Positions 41,446-49,633 of a stretch of 64,000 nt of DNA are shown piece after piece; positions within the stretch are counted from its first letter, which is position 1; each line of letters begins with the position of its first letter. The notes below the pieces were generated by a model that saw only the letters and a list, made by a program, of their open reading frames with translations, had not been told where the DNA came from and ran no database searches. The position numbers were made by a program, and so were the translations under genes. Where the stretch lies: positions 186,001-250,000 of the forward strand of contig NZ_JADWYJ010000006.1 of assembly GCF_021354595.1 (NCBI RefSeq). Reading direction: 5' to 3'. Origin of the DNA: Maribellus sp. CM-23. Lineage in GTDB: Bacteria; Bacteroidota; Bacteroidia; Bacteroidales; Prolixibacteraceae.

Positions 41446-43497
41446 ATGAAGGATTTAAAAGTACCAAAGCTTTATACGATCAAAACAACTCCAAAAGAAA
41501 CGCTGGAGAAATGGTACCGTTTACTTACTGTTGGGCGCGCAATTGACGAAAAAGCCCCCAATTACCTGAAACAGGCGATTGGTTGGTCATATCATGCGCC
41601 TTATGCAGGGCACGATGGTATTCAGTTGGCCATCGGGCAGCATTTCGAGAAAAATAAAGACCATATTTTCCCGTATTACCGCGATATGCTGACCGCACTC
41701 TCGTGTGGAATGACAGCCGAAGAAATAATTTTGAATGGTATTTCAAAGGCTACTGACCCGTCAAGTGGCGGACGCCATATGTCGAACCACCTGGCAAAGC
41801 CTGAATGGAACATTCACAGTGTTTCGTCGGCTACCGGAAACCACACGCTTCATGCAGTAGGGGTTGCCCGTGCTATTAAATACTACGACGAAAAGGTGGT
41901 TTCAATCAGTAGCCAGGGAGAATCATCGGTTAGCGAAGGTTATGTTTACGAAGCAATAACCGGGGCTGATAAAGAGGAATTGCCGGTTGTATTTGTTTTC
42001 CAGGATAACGGATATGGAATTTCTGTTCCGAAGAAAGACCAGACAGCTCAGCGGAAAGTTGCCAATAACTTTTCAGGGTTCAAAAATACCCGGATTATTC
42101 ATTGTAACGGGAAAGATGTGTTCGATTCAATGAATGCAATGGCGGAAGCCAAGCGTTTTGCCATTGAAGAAAGCAAACCCGTTATTTTGCAGGCCAATTG
42201 CGTGCGAATGGGGTCACACTCAAATTCTGATGATCATCTTCTCTATCGTTCTGACGCTGAAAGAAACTATGTGACCGAATACGACCCGCTGGGAAAATTC
42301 AGAAGGTTATTGTTGCGTTACAATCGTTTTACTGAAGAAGAATTACAAGCCATTGAGGCCGATACCAAAGCCGTAATCAAGGCTGCACACAAAGCGGCAA
42401 TGGCAGCTCCGGATCCGGCACCTGAATCAATACATGATTTTGTGTTTGCGGAGCCGATGGTTTCTGAAAAATACCCGGAAGGATTACACAGCCAAGAAGG
42501 TGAAAAGAAGAAGCTCATTACTGCGCTGAATGAAACCTTAAAAGCTGAGTTCAGAGAAAATCCGGATACCTTTATCTGGGGGCAGGATATGGCCAACAAG
42601 GACAAAGGTGGTATTTTCAACGTATCAAAAGGGATGCAGCAGGAATTTGGCGAAAAACGTGTATTTAACGGACCAATTGCCGAAGATTTTATCCTGGGAA
42701 CTGCCAACGGAATGTCGCGTTACGACGAAAAAATCCGCGTGGTTGTTGAAGGAGCCGAGTTTGCTGACTATTTCTGGCCTGCCATGGAGCAATACGTTGA
42801 TACCAGCCACGATTACTGGCGATCGAACGGAAAATTTTCGCCGAATATCACCATTCGCTTAGCTTCCGGTGGTTATATCGGAGGAGGAATGTATCACTCA
42901 CAAAACATCGAAGGTTCGTTGGCTGCCATTCCGGGAGTGCGTATTGTGTATCCTTCGTTTGCTGATGATGCAGCAGGTCTTTTGCGTACATCTTTGCGTT
43001 CAAAAGGGCTAACCATGTTTATGGAGCCAAAGGCATTGTATCAGGATCCTAAAGCAGCCACGGCTGTACCGGATGATTTTGAAGTGCCGTTTGGAAAAGC
43101 CCGCGTGAGAAGAGAAGGTACAGACCTTACCATTATTACCTACGGAAACACCACACATTTAAGTCTCGATGCAGCCAACAAGCTGGCCGTAGAAGGTTTG
43201 GCAAATGTGGAGGTGATTGATTTACGTTCGTTGGTTCCTCTGGATGAAGAAGCCATTCTTAATTCAGTTAAAAAGACAAATAAAGTGCTGGTTGTTCACG
43301 AAGACAAAGTATTTGGTGGATTTGGTGGCGAATTAAGCGCTATTTTGAATGAAAAAGCATTTGAGTACCTCGATGCTCCGGTTAAACGAGTGGGATCTAC
43401 CTATACTCCTGTAGGTTTCAACCGTATACTGGAACGTGCCGTGTTGCCAAATGTGCAGAGAATTTACGATGCTGCAAAAGAATTAATTGAATACTAA
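41446..43497 (+). CDS. Thiamine-diphosphate oxo-acid dehydrogenase E1, fused alpha and beta
   Basis: Decarboxylating E1, 683 aa, with alpha and beta subunits in one chain. The alpha part (to about 345) has HDGIQLAIGQHF, DPSSGGRHMSNHLA and the ThDP motif SSQGESSVSEGYVYEAITGADKEELPVVFVFQDNGYGIS (GES...N). The beta part (from about 365) has FIWGQDMANKDKGGIFNVSKGM, NGPIAEDFILGTANG and VEVIDLRSLVPLDEEAI. It starts 7 bases after the E2 stop. The fused form is common in Bacteroidota and is annotated as branched-chain 2-oxoacid or pyruvate dehydrogenase. The frame continues upstream to 41416, but MKDLKVPKLY is the more usual N-terminus. Confidence 0.93.
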   Translation: MKDLKVPKLYTIKTTPKETLEKWYRLLTVGRAIDEKAPNYLKQAIGWSYHAPYAGHDGIQLAIGQHFEKNKDHIFPYYRDMLTALSCGMTAEEIILNGISKATDPSSGGRHMSNHLAKPEWNIHSVSSATGNHTLHAVGVARAIKYYDEKVVSISSQGESSVSEGYVYEAITGADKEELPVVFVFQDNGYGISVPKKDQTAQRKVANNFSGFKNTRIIHCNGKDVFDSMNAMAEAKRFAIEESKPVILQANCVRMGSHSNSDDHLLYRSDAERNYVTEYDPLGKFRRLLLRYNRFTEEELQAIEADTKAVIKAAHKAAMAAPDPAPESIHDFVFAEPMVSEKYPEGLHSQEGEKKKLITALNETLKAEFRENPDTFIWGQDMANKDKGGIFNVSKGMQQEFGEKRVFNGPIAEDFILGTANGMSRYDEKIRVVVEGAEFADYFWPAMEQYVDTSHDYWRSNGKFSPNITIRLASGGYIGGGMYHSQNIEGSLAAIPGVRIVYPSFADDAAGLLRTSLRSKGLTMFMEPKALYQDPKAATAVPDDFEVPFGKARVRREGTDLTIITYGNTTHLSLDAANKLAVEGLANVEVIDLRSLVPLDEEAILNSVKKTNKVLVVHEDKVFGGFGGELSAILNEKAFEYLDAPVKRVGSTYTPVGFNRILERAVLPNVQRIYDAAKELIEY

Positions 43498-43509
43498 AAT
43501 CTTTGAATC

Positions 43510-44019
43510 ATGAGCAAAACAGCGATTATATATAGCTTTCACACGCAAAAGTCTAAAAAAGTTGCCGAGAAGATTACGGAAGCTTTTGGAAAAGACAAAC
43601 TGGAAGCGGTGAACGCAGAAGAGTTGACTAAAGAAATCATTGAAAAATACGATCACTTTATTTTAAGTGCACCCACCTGGTTCGACGGGGAGTTGCCCAA
43701 TTACTGGGATGAATTTGTTCCGGATCTGGAAGAAATGGATCTTTCAAAGAAATCCTTTGCCATTTTTGGATTGGGAGATCAGAAGGGATATCCTGAAAAT
43801 TTCTGCGATGCAATCGGTCTTTTGGCCGATATTCTGGAAGGATGCGGAGCAAAAATAGTAGGACAGACTTCGGTGGAAGGTTACACCTACGAAGCATCCA
43901 GGGCACAACGTGGCGATAAATTTATTGGTCTTCCGCTTGATCAGGAAAACCAGGCACGTTTAACCAAAGACAGAGTCGGCAAGTGGGTGGAAAAACTAAA
44001 AGAGGAATTCTTTAATTAA
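43510..44019 (+). CDS. fldA: Flavodoxin
   Basis: Long-chain-type flavodoxin, 169 aa, a soluble FMN electron carrier. The phosphate loop SFHTQKSKKVAEKI replaces the usual TGxT pattern. SAPTWFDGELPNYWDEF is the 60s FMN loop with the Trp that stacks on the ring, and AIFGLGDQKGYPENFCDAIG is the 90s loop. The gene starts 12 bases after E1, so it is in the same transcript. This suggests it may receive or give electrons in this oxo-acid pathway, or in another reaction expressed with it; the link is inference. Confidence 0.9.
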   Translation: MSKTAIIYSFHTQKSKKVAEKITEAFGKDKLEAVNAEELTKEIIEKYDHFILSAPTWFDGELPNYWDEFVPDLEEMDLSKKSFAIFGLGDQKGYPENFCDAIGLLADILEGCGAKIVGQTSVEGYTYEASRAQRGDKFIGLPLDQENQARLTKDRVGKWVEKLKEEFFN

Positions 44020-44045
44020 AAGAATTTTCTATTTGCAATCGCGAA

Positions 44046-44086
44046 GGCTGTCTGTACGTCAATTGACGGACGGATGGCCTTTTTTT
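44046..44086 (+). terminator. Intrinsic terminator of the E2-E1-flavodoxin unit
   Basis: 15-base arms at 44046-44060 and 44065-44079, with wobble pairs and one mismatch, loop AATT, then T7. It lies 26 bases past the flavodoxin stop. Confidence 0.8.
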
Positions 44087-44339
44087 AGTTAAAAGAAAAT
44101 GTGACCAAGGCTGAATGCGTGACAAATTCTTTATCAGCAGATTAGTTGACTCCCGTCTTCCTTTGCTTATTGCTGGGCAAATGATTTTTCCTCATAAGTG
44201 ATTCCTGTAAATTCTAGTTACAAATGTAATTTATTGAACCGACAACATGTCAGTATGGCATTTTGATTTATTCTGCGATTAAGTGTTTGTTATTGTAAGT
44301 TATTGATAGATAGCGTTCGATTGTCTTTGGGATAGGTAG

Positions 44340-44369
44340 TTGGTTGATTTACATATGTGAATACATTTG
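44340..44369 (+). promoter_or_regulatory. TACATTTG promoter upstream of pyrG
   Basis: TTG (44340-44342), 19-base spacer containing TTACATATGTGAA, TACATTTG (44362-44369). Same family as the promoters at 36.9-38.1 kb. The transcript would run about 270 bases before pyrG unless ended earlier; CGGTCTTT at about 44394 recalls the ends of RNAs A and C but lacks a stem. Confidence 0.5.
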
Positions 44370-44586
44370 TGAAATTAGCTTCCACAAAGTTCCGGTCTTT
44401 ATCAAATACAGATATTATTTGGAGCCTAAACACACGATTGAAGTAAATTCCAAATTTTCGAGCACCTGCTCGTTGCGATCTAAATATGCGAAGGAAATCA
44501 GTTTAATTATTGTTAAATAGAATGGCTTGTTAAAAAAGGTTTGTTATTAACTATTTGCGATATAAGCTAAAATCGCTTTACTAAAG

Positions 44587-44616
44587 TTTTCGGTTAGCTT
44601 TAATTGATTAATTTTG
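44587..44616 (+). promoter_or_regulatory. Promoter of pyrG
   Basis: TTTT (44587-44590), 18-base spacer, TAATTTTG (44609-44616), 27 bases before the GTG start at 44644. It excludes the TTG at 44614 as start, since that codon lies inside the box. Confidence 0.6.
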
Positions 44617-44643
44617 TGGCTTCAAATAATTAAAGTTTTTACC

Positions 44644-46251
44644 GTGCCTGAAACAAGATACATATTCGTTACCGGTGGAGTTACTTCATCGCTTGGAAAA
44701 GGAATATTAGCTGCTTCGCTGGCTAAGTTACTTCAGTCGAGGGGATACAATGTTACGATCCAAAAACTCGACCCTTATATTAATGTAGATCCGGGAACAC
44801 TGAATCCGTATGAACACGGAGAATGTTTCGTAACCGAAGACGGTGCCGAAACCGACCTGGACCTTGGCCATTACGAGCGCTTTTTGAACGAAGCAACTTC
44901 CCAGGCCAACAATGTTACCACCGGGAGAATCTATCAGTCTGTTATTGAGAAAGAAAGACGGGGTGATTATCTTGGAAAAACAGTACAGATCATTCCACAT
45001 ATTACGGACGAGATCAAACGCCGGATAAAAATTCTGGGGTCGAAAGGGAATTACGATATTGTTATTACAGAAATTGGTGGCACGGTAGGCGATATCGAAT
45101 CTCTTCCTTACATTGAGGCTGTTCGTCAGTTAAAATGGGAATTGGGCAACAAAGCAATCGTGATACATTTGACACTGGTTCCGTTTTTGGCCGCAACCGG
45201 CGAGTTAAAAACAAAACCTACACAGCATTCGGTAAAAATGCTGCTGGAAACAGGAGTTCAACCTGATATTCTGGTGCTTAGAACCGAGCATGACATTGAC
45301 CTTGCAGTGCGCAAAAAAGTGGCACTTTTCTGTAATGTAGGTTTGGAGTCAGTAATTCAGTCGGTTAATGTACCAACGATTTACGAGGTTCCGCTGAAAA
45401 TGCTGGAGGAAAAACTGGATATAACAGTTTTAAAGAAACTGGATTTGGCCATTAAAGAAGACATTGATCTGTCAGCATGGAATAATTTCCTATTAAAACA
45501 TAAGAACCCAACGCGCGAAGTTGAAATTGGGCTGGTTGGAAAATATGTTGAACTTCACGACGCATACAAATCAATTGCAGAGGCGATTACACACGCAGGA
45601 GCTGAAAATCACTGCAAGGTTAAGTTAAACTGGATTCATTCAGAAGAAATTAATAGTGAGAATGTTGCAGAACGTCTGTCACATTTAAACGGGATAATCA
45701 TTGCCCCAGGATTTGGTCACCGCGGAATGAAAGGCAAGATTGTAGCTTGCCAGTATGCCCGCGAAAACAATGTTCCGTTTTTTGGAATTTGTCTCGGAAT
45801 GCAGGTGGCAGTGATTGAGTTTGCCCGGAATGTTCTGAAGCTGGAAGGTGCGGATTCATCAGAAATGAACCCGAAAACCCAGTATCCGGTTATCGACCTG
45901 ATGGAAGAACAAAAAGGCATCACCCATTACGGTGGAACCATGCGTTTGGGAGCCTATGAATGTCGGATTGTAGATAAAGATTCTCATGTTTGCTCGGCTT
46001 ACAATAAACTTACTGTTTACGAACGTCACCGTCACCGTTACGAGTTTAACGATACTTACCGTCAGCAATTTATTGACGGAGGCATGGTACCGGTGGGCGT
46101 AAACCCGGAGACTGATTTGGTTGAAATTATGGAAATACCGGGGCACAAGTGGTTTGTAGGTGTACAGTTTCATCCTGAATACCGCAGTACGGTGCTTAAT
46201 CCTCACCCTCTGTTTGTTGATTTCATTAAAAATGCAATAGTTGAAAAATAG
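44644..46251 (+). CDS. pyrG: CTP synthase
   Basis: Converts UTP to CTP using glutamine, 535 aa. The synthetase domain begins MPETRYIFVTGGVTSSLGKGILAASLAKLL (P-loop GGVTSSLGKG), with IQKLDPYINVDPGTLNPYEHGE and EIGGTVGDIES. The glutaminase domain (from about 290) has the catalytic Cys in PFFGICLGMQVAV and the His/Glu pair in GVQFHPEYRS. The start is a GTG at 44644, fixed by the promoter and by the conserved N-terminus. yidC follows after 3 bases. CTP and lipid and membrane-protein biogenesis are thus co-expressed; this gene pair is known in Bacteroides. Confidence 0.97.
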   Translation: MPETRYIFVTGGVTSSLGKGILAASLAKLLQSRGYNVTIQKLDPYINVDPGTLNPYEHGECFVTEDGAETDLDLGHYERFLNEATSQANNVTTGRIYQSVIEKERRGDYLGKTVQIIPHITDEIKRRIKILGSKGNYDIVITEIGGTVGDIESLPYIEAVRQLKWELGNKAIVIHLTLVPFLAATGELKTKPTQHSVKMLLETGVQPDILVLRTEHDIDLAVRKKVALFCNVGLESVIQSVNVPTIYEVPLKMLEEKLDITVLKKLDLAIKEDIDLSAWNNFLLKHKNPTREVEIGLVGKYVELHDAYKSIAEAITHAGAENHCKVKLNWIHSEEINSENVAERLSHLNGIIIAPGFGHRGMKGKIVACQYARENNVPFFGICLGMQVAVIEFARNVLKLEGADSSEMNPKTQYPVIDLMEEQKGITHYGGTMRLGAYECRIVDKDSHVCSAYNKLTVYERHRHRYEFNDTYRQQFIDGGMVPVGVNPETDLVEIMEIPGHKWFVGVQFHPEYRSTVLNPHPLFVDFIKNAIVEK

Positions 46252-46254
46252 AAG

Positions 46255-48198
46255 ATGGATAAAAAATCGATAATTGGAATCGTTCTTATTTTTTTGATTT
46301 TGGTGGTGTTTTCGTACATCAACCAACCTTCCGAAGAAGAAATTGAAGCGGCAAAGATCCGACGCGATTCCATTGAACAAGTTGAAGCGCAGCGGGCGCT
46401 CGAACAACAAAAGTTTCTGGCCGAACAGTCTGCCAGTCAGCAAGTGGCGATGGGAGGCGACTCCATCATTCAGAAACAAAAAATAGACGAGTTCGGAATT
46501 TTTGGGACCCAGGCCATTGGGGAAGAAGAATTTTCGACACTTGAAAACGACCGGATGAAGATCACTTTCTCTAACAAGGGAGGGCGTATTTACTCGGTTG
46601 AGTTAAAAGATTACAGTCGGTACGATTCTACAGCACTGGTTTTGTTCGACGGGCCCGAAACCAAGTTTGGCCTTAACTTTTTTGCGCAGAACAGAAGTGT
46701 TGAAACCGATCAGCTATTTTTCCAGCAGGTGGGTGGAATACGGAATGTGGTAGTGAGCGGCCCCGATGTAAAAAAGGGTAACGAAGGAAAAATGAAGTAC
46801 AACCGGGAGCATCCGGGCGGAAAAGAATCGGTTACGTTTAGATTAGAGCCCGAGCCTGGCAAGTTCATCGAATATGTTTACACGCTGGAACACAACTCGT
46901 TTATGGTTGGTTTCGACGTAAAAATGGAGGGGATGAACAACTACATCGCCAGCAATCAGTCGTACCTGAATTTTATCTGGGCTTACGATGTTCCGCGTCA
47001 GGAGCATTATTCCCGTTTTGGTGAAGACCGTTATACCTACATGACCTACAAATTTTTTGAGGACGATGTAGATAACCTGAATAAAAACAAATCGGACGCG
47101 GAAACACTGGCTACCCGTGTTAAATGGGTGGGTTTCAAACAGCTTTTCTTTAGCTCAACTATTATTGCCGGAGAATCGTTCCCGAACGCATCGGTTCAGC
47201 AGGAAAAATACAATTACGAAGATAACAAGGATTACCTGGCCAATTTCAAGGCCGATATTGCCATTCCGTACGATGCGTCTCCAAAAGAGGACATCGGAAT
47301 GCAGTTCTATTTTGGTCCAAACCACTACCAAACGCTGAAACAGTACGATCTGGATATGGAAAGCCAGATTGATCTGGGATATGCCATTGTACGTCCGGTA
47401 AACAAATACCTGATCATTCCGGTATTTAACTTCCTGAGACAGTACATCGATAACTTCGGATTGATTATCCTGATCCTGACCATATTGATTAAAGTGGTGC
47501 TTTTCCCGTTCACTTACAAATCATACATGTCGCAGGCTAAAATGAAGGTTTTAAAGCCTGAAGTGGATGAAATTAATGCCAAGTTTGGAAGCGGTTCTGA
47601 AAAGGCCATGGAAAAGCAACAGGCAACAATGGCACTCTACCGAAAAGCCGGGGTAAACCCGATGGGGGGATGTTTGCCAATGGTGCTCCAAATGCCGATT
47701 TTGTTCGCGATGTTCTTTTTCTTCCCAACTTCAATCGAATTAAGAGGAGAAAGCTTTTTGTGGGCCAAAGACCTGTCGACCTACGACTCTATCATTAGCT
47801 GGAATTTTAATATTCCGTTGATCGGAGATTTCATGGGGAATCACATCAGCTTGTTTACCGTTTTGATGACGATAACTACCATCATTTCAACCAGGTTGAG
47901 CCAGTCGGCAGCAAGTACGCCGGGCATGCCGGGTATGAAAACGATGATGTACTTGATGCCGGTGATGTTCTTCTTCCTGCTTAACAGCTACCCGTCAGGA
48001 TTGAGTTATTACTATTTCCTGGCGAACGTAATTACGATCGGACAAACTTACGCCATCCGTCAGTTTGTTGACGAAAACAAAATCAGGGCACAGCTGACTG
48101 CCAATAAAAAGAAACCGGCTAAAAAGGCGTCCGGATTTCAGAAGCGTTTGGAAGAAATGGCCAAACAGCAACAGCAAATGCAGAAACGCAAAAAATAA
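46255..48198 (+). CDS. yidC: Membrane protein insertase YidC
   Basis: Inserts and folds inner-membrane proteins with or without Sec, 647 aa. A start helix (IIGIVLIFLILVVFSYI) is followed by a large periplasmic domain (about 60-380). The C-terminal part has the conserved helices: RPVNKYLIIPVFNFLRQYIDNFGLIILILTILIKVVLFPF, YRKAGVNPMGGCLPMVLQMPILFAMFFFFP (the hydrophilic-groove helix region) and MMYLMPVMFFFLLNSYPSGLSYYYFLANVITIGQ. The tail is Lys/Gln-rich (KKKPAKKASG, MAKQQQQMQKRKK), likely ribosome-binding. It directly follows pyrG and ends with a terminator. Confidence 0.97.
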   Translation: MDKKSIIGIVLIFLILVVFSYINQPSEEEIEAAKIRRDSIEQVEAQRALEQQKFLAEQSASQQVAMGGDSIIQKQKIDEFGIFGTQAIGEEEFSTLENDRMKITFSNKGGRIYSVELKDYSRYDSTALVLFDGPETKFGLNFFAQNRSVETDQLFFQQVGGIRNVVVSGPDVKKGNEGKMKYNREHPGGKESVTFRLEPEPGKFIEYVYTLEHNSFMVGFDVKMEGMNNYIASNQSYLNFIWAYDVPRQEHYSRFGEDRYTYMTYKFFEDDVDNLNKNKSDAETLATRVKWVGFKQLFFSSTIIAGESFPNASVQQEKYNYEDNKDYLANFKADIAIPYDASPKEDIGMQFYFGPNHYQTLKQYDLDMESQIDLGYAIVRPVNKYLIIPVFNFLRQYIDNFGLIILILTILIKVVLFPFTYKSYMSQAKMKVLKPEVDEINAKFGSGSEKAMEKQQATMALYRKAGVNPMGGCLPMVLQMPILFAMFFFFPTSIELRGESFLWAKDLSTYDSIISWNFNIPLIGDFMGNHISLFTVLMTITTIISTRLSQSAASTPGMPGMKTMMYLMPVMFFFLLNSYPSGLSYYYFLANVITIGQTYAIRQFVDENKIRAQLTANKKKPAKKASGFQKRLEEMAKQQQQMQKRKK

Positions 48199-48222
48199 TT
48201 CAGAGATAAGATAATTCAGGAA

Positions 48223-48249
48223 CAGCGGCATTTATGTCGCTGTTTTTGT
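48223..48249 (+). terminator. Intrinsic terminator of pyrG-yidC
   Basis: Stem CAGCGGCA / TGTCGCTG with one mismatch and a 4-base loop (TTTA), then TTTTTG. It lies about 25 bases after the yidC stop. Confidence 0.75.
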
Positions 48250-48267
48250 TGGTACCCGGGCACAAAA

Positions 48268-48294
48268 AAAACCGTTCTGAAGAAGAACGGTTTT
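48268..48294 (-). terminator. Intrinsic terminator of fabI
   Basis: Perfect 11-bp stem AAAACCGTTCT / AGAACGGTTTT with a 5-base loop. On the minus strand T-rich sequence (TTTTTTTT counting the stem end) follows. It may also stop plus-strand read-through. Confidence 0.85.
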
Positions 48295-48317
48295 CTATAT
48301 GTCGTGATTTAAACTGC

Positions 48318-49202
48318 TTAATCGTAGCGGTGTTCGTCAGCTGACGGATAATCGTCATTGGCTGATCCGCAGGCACAATCCTGATGAAGTCCTTTTTCAT
48401 ACTGCTCCAGTGCTCTTAAACTCATACCCATGTTCGAGAAACCGCCGTCGTGGAACAGGTTCTGCATGGTAACCATTTTGGTTAAGTCGGAGAACAAGGT
48501 AATACAGTAATTGGCACATTCTGCGGCAGATGCATTACCCAGCGGCGACATTCTTTCTGCAAAATCGAGCAGACGGTCAAAACCTTTCACTCCGTTTCCG
48601 GCTGTGGTGATGGTGGGCGACTGCGAAATGGTATTGACCCTTACGCGGCGCTCACGTCCGTAGATGTAACCAAAGCTACGCGCAAACGATTCCAACAGCG
48701 CTTTGGCATCGGCCATGTCGTTGTAACCGTAAAAAGTACGCTGCGCTGCCACATACGACAGTGCTACTACCGAACCCCATTCGTTGATGGCATCCAGTTT
48801 CCGGGCGGTTTGCATTACTTTGTGGAAAGATATGGCGGAAACATCCAGCGTTTTATCCAGGTAGTTATAATCCAGATCACTGTAATGTCTTTCTTTTCTT
48901 ACGTTGGGAGACATTCCGATGGAGTGCAGAACAAAGTCAATTTTTCCTCCCAGGTATTCCATCGATTCCTTAAAAAGGTTGGTTAAATCATCTGTATTTG
49001 TAGCATCTGCTCCAATTACGATGGTATTTAACTTCTCGGCCAGTCCATTGGTTTCACCCATCCGGATGGCCACCGGCGTGTTGGTAAGCGTAATTTTGGC
49101 ACCTTCTTCGTGTGCTCTTTCAGCTACTTTCCAGGCAATGGAATCGGGGTTAAGAGCCCCAAAAATAATTCCTCTTTTTCCTTTTAATAAGTTATTACCC
49201 AT
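48318..49202 (-). CDS. fabI: Enoyl-[acyl-carrier-protein] reductase (NADH)
   Basis: Last step of the fatty-acid elongation cycle, 294 aa, cytoplasmic. The cofactor loop is KRGIIFGALNPDSIAWKVA (FabI form of the short-chain dehydrogenase glycine motif). LHSIGMSPN and the catalytic YxxMxxxK, here GYNDMADAKALLES, are intact. RVNTISQSPTITTAG is the substrate loop. The C-terminus (DCACGSANDDYPSADEH) extends past the usual E. coli end by about 20 residues and is Cys/acid-rich. Single gene with a TAAATTTG box 28 bases upstream. Confidence 0.94.
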   Translation of the reverse strand: MGNNLLKGKRGIIFGALNPDSIAWKVAERAHEEGAKITLTNTPVAIRMGETNGLAEKLNTIVIGADATNTDDLTNLFKESMEYLGGKIDFVLHSIGMSPNVRKERHYSDLDYNYLDKTLDVSAISFHKVMQTARKLDAINEWGSVVALSYVAAQRTFYGYNDMADAKALLESFARSFGYIYGRERRVRVNTISQSPTITTAGNGVKGFDRLLDFAERMSPLGNASAAECANYCITLFSDLTKMVTMQNLFHDGGFSNMGMSLRALEQYEKGLHQDCACGSANDDYPSADEHRYD

Positions 49203-49230
49203 GATGGTTTTAATTATAAATAATGAGTTG

Positions 49231-49238
49231 CAAATTTA
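49231..49238 (-). promoter_or_regulatory. Putative -7 element TAAATTTG for fabI
   Basis: On the minus strand the 8-mer matches TAnnTTTG, 28 bases before the ATG. -33 weak. Confidence 0.45.
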
Positions 49239-49587
49239 ATTGAGTTTAAATAAAACGAATAAAGATTGTACTTTTTACGTGTGAAACTCGCCTATAATTA
49301 ACTGTTTGCGCCGAATATTGTTCAGAACTGTTCAAAAATTAAGTTTTATACGAATGGGGGAAAAACCGCAGATGCTCGTTTGTTTTTTAACATTCGCCTC
49401 ATTTTGAAGATGTGAATTTTCTGTTTCAGCTTAGTAGTGAAGACTTTGCAAAGTGAATAAAGAATACTCTTTCTGTTGGAGATTTGTTCCCAATAGTTTA
49501 GGCCTGCAGCAACAGAATATGCTGTTAATCATCCGTATTTCATGAACATTAGCGCCCGTTAAATGCTGTAATTCGTTCGATCTTTTA

Positions 49588-49595
49588 TAGCTTTG
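49588..49595 (+). promoter_or_regulatory. Putative -7 element TAGCTTTG for the M49-like gene
   Basis: Matches TAnnTTTG and ends 38 bases before the ATG. -33 not clear. Confidence 0.4.
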
Positions 49596-49633
49596 AACTG
49601 GAATTTTTCATCATTTATCATAAACCTAGAAAT

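Larger units (their letters stand above)
44087..44643. other. Intergenic region upstream of pyrG
   Basis: About 560 bases without a gene. It holds TTACAAATGTAA (44219-44230 region), a TACATTTG promoter (44340-44369), and the pyrG promoter (44587-44616). Small hairpins such as GAGCA/TGCTC near 44460 have no T-run. Confidence 0.6.
49203..49633. other. Intergenic region between divergent fabI and the M49-like gene
   Basis: About 430 bases holding two divergent -7 boxes (49231-49238 minus, 49588-49595 plus). I see no further ORF, hairpin or repeat that stands out. Confidence 0.6.

Noticed and set aside
44614..44643. TTG start for pyrG
   Set aside because: The codon lies inside the -7 box, and the conserved N-terminus begins at the GTG at 44644.
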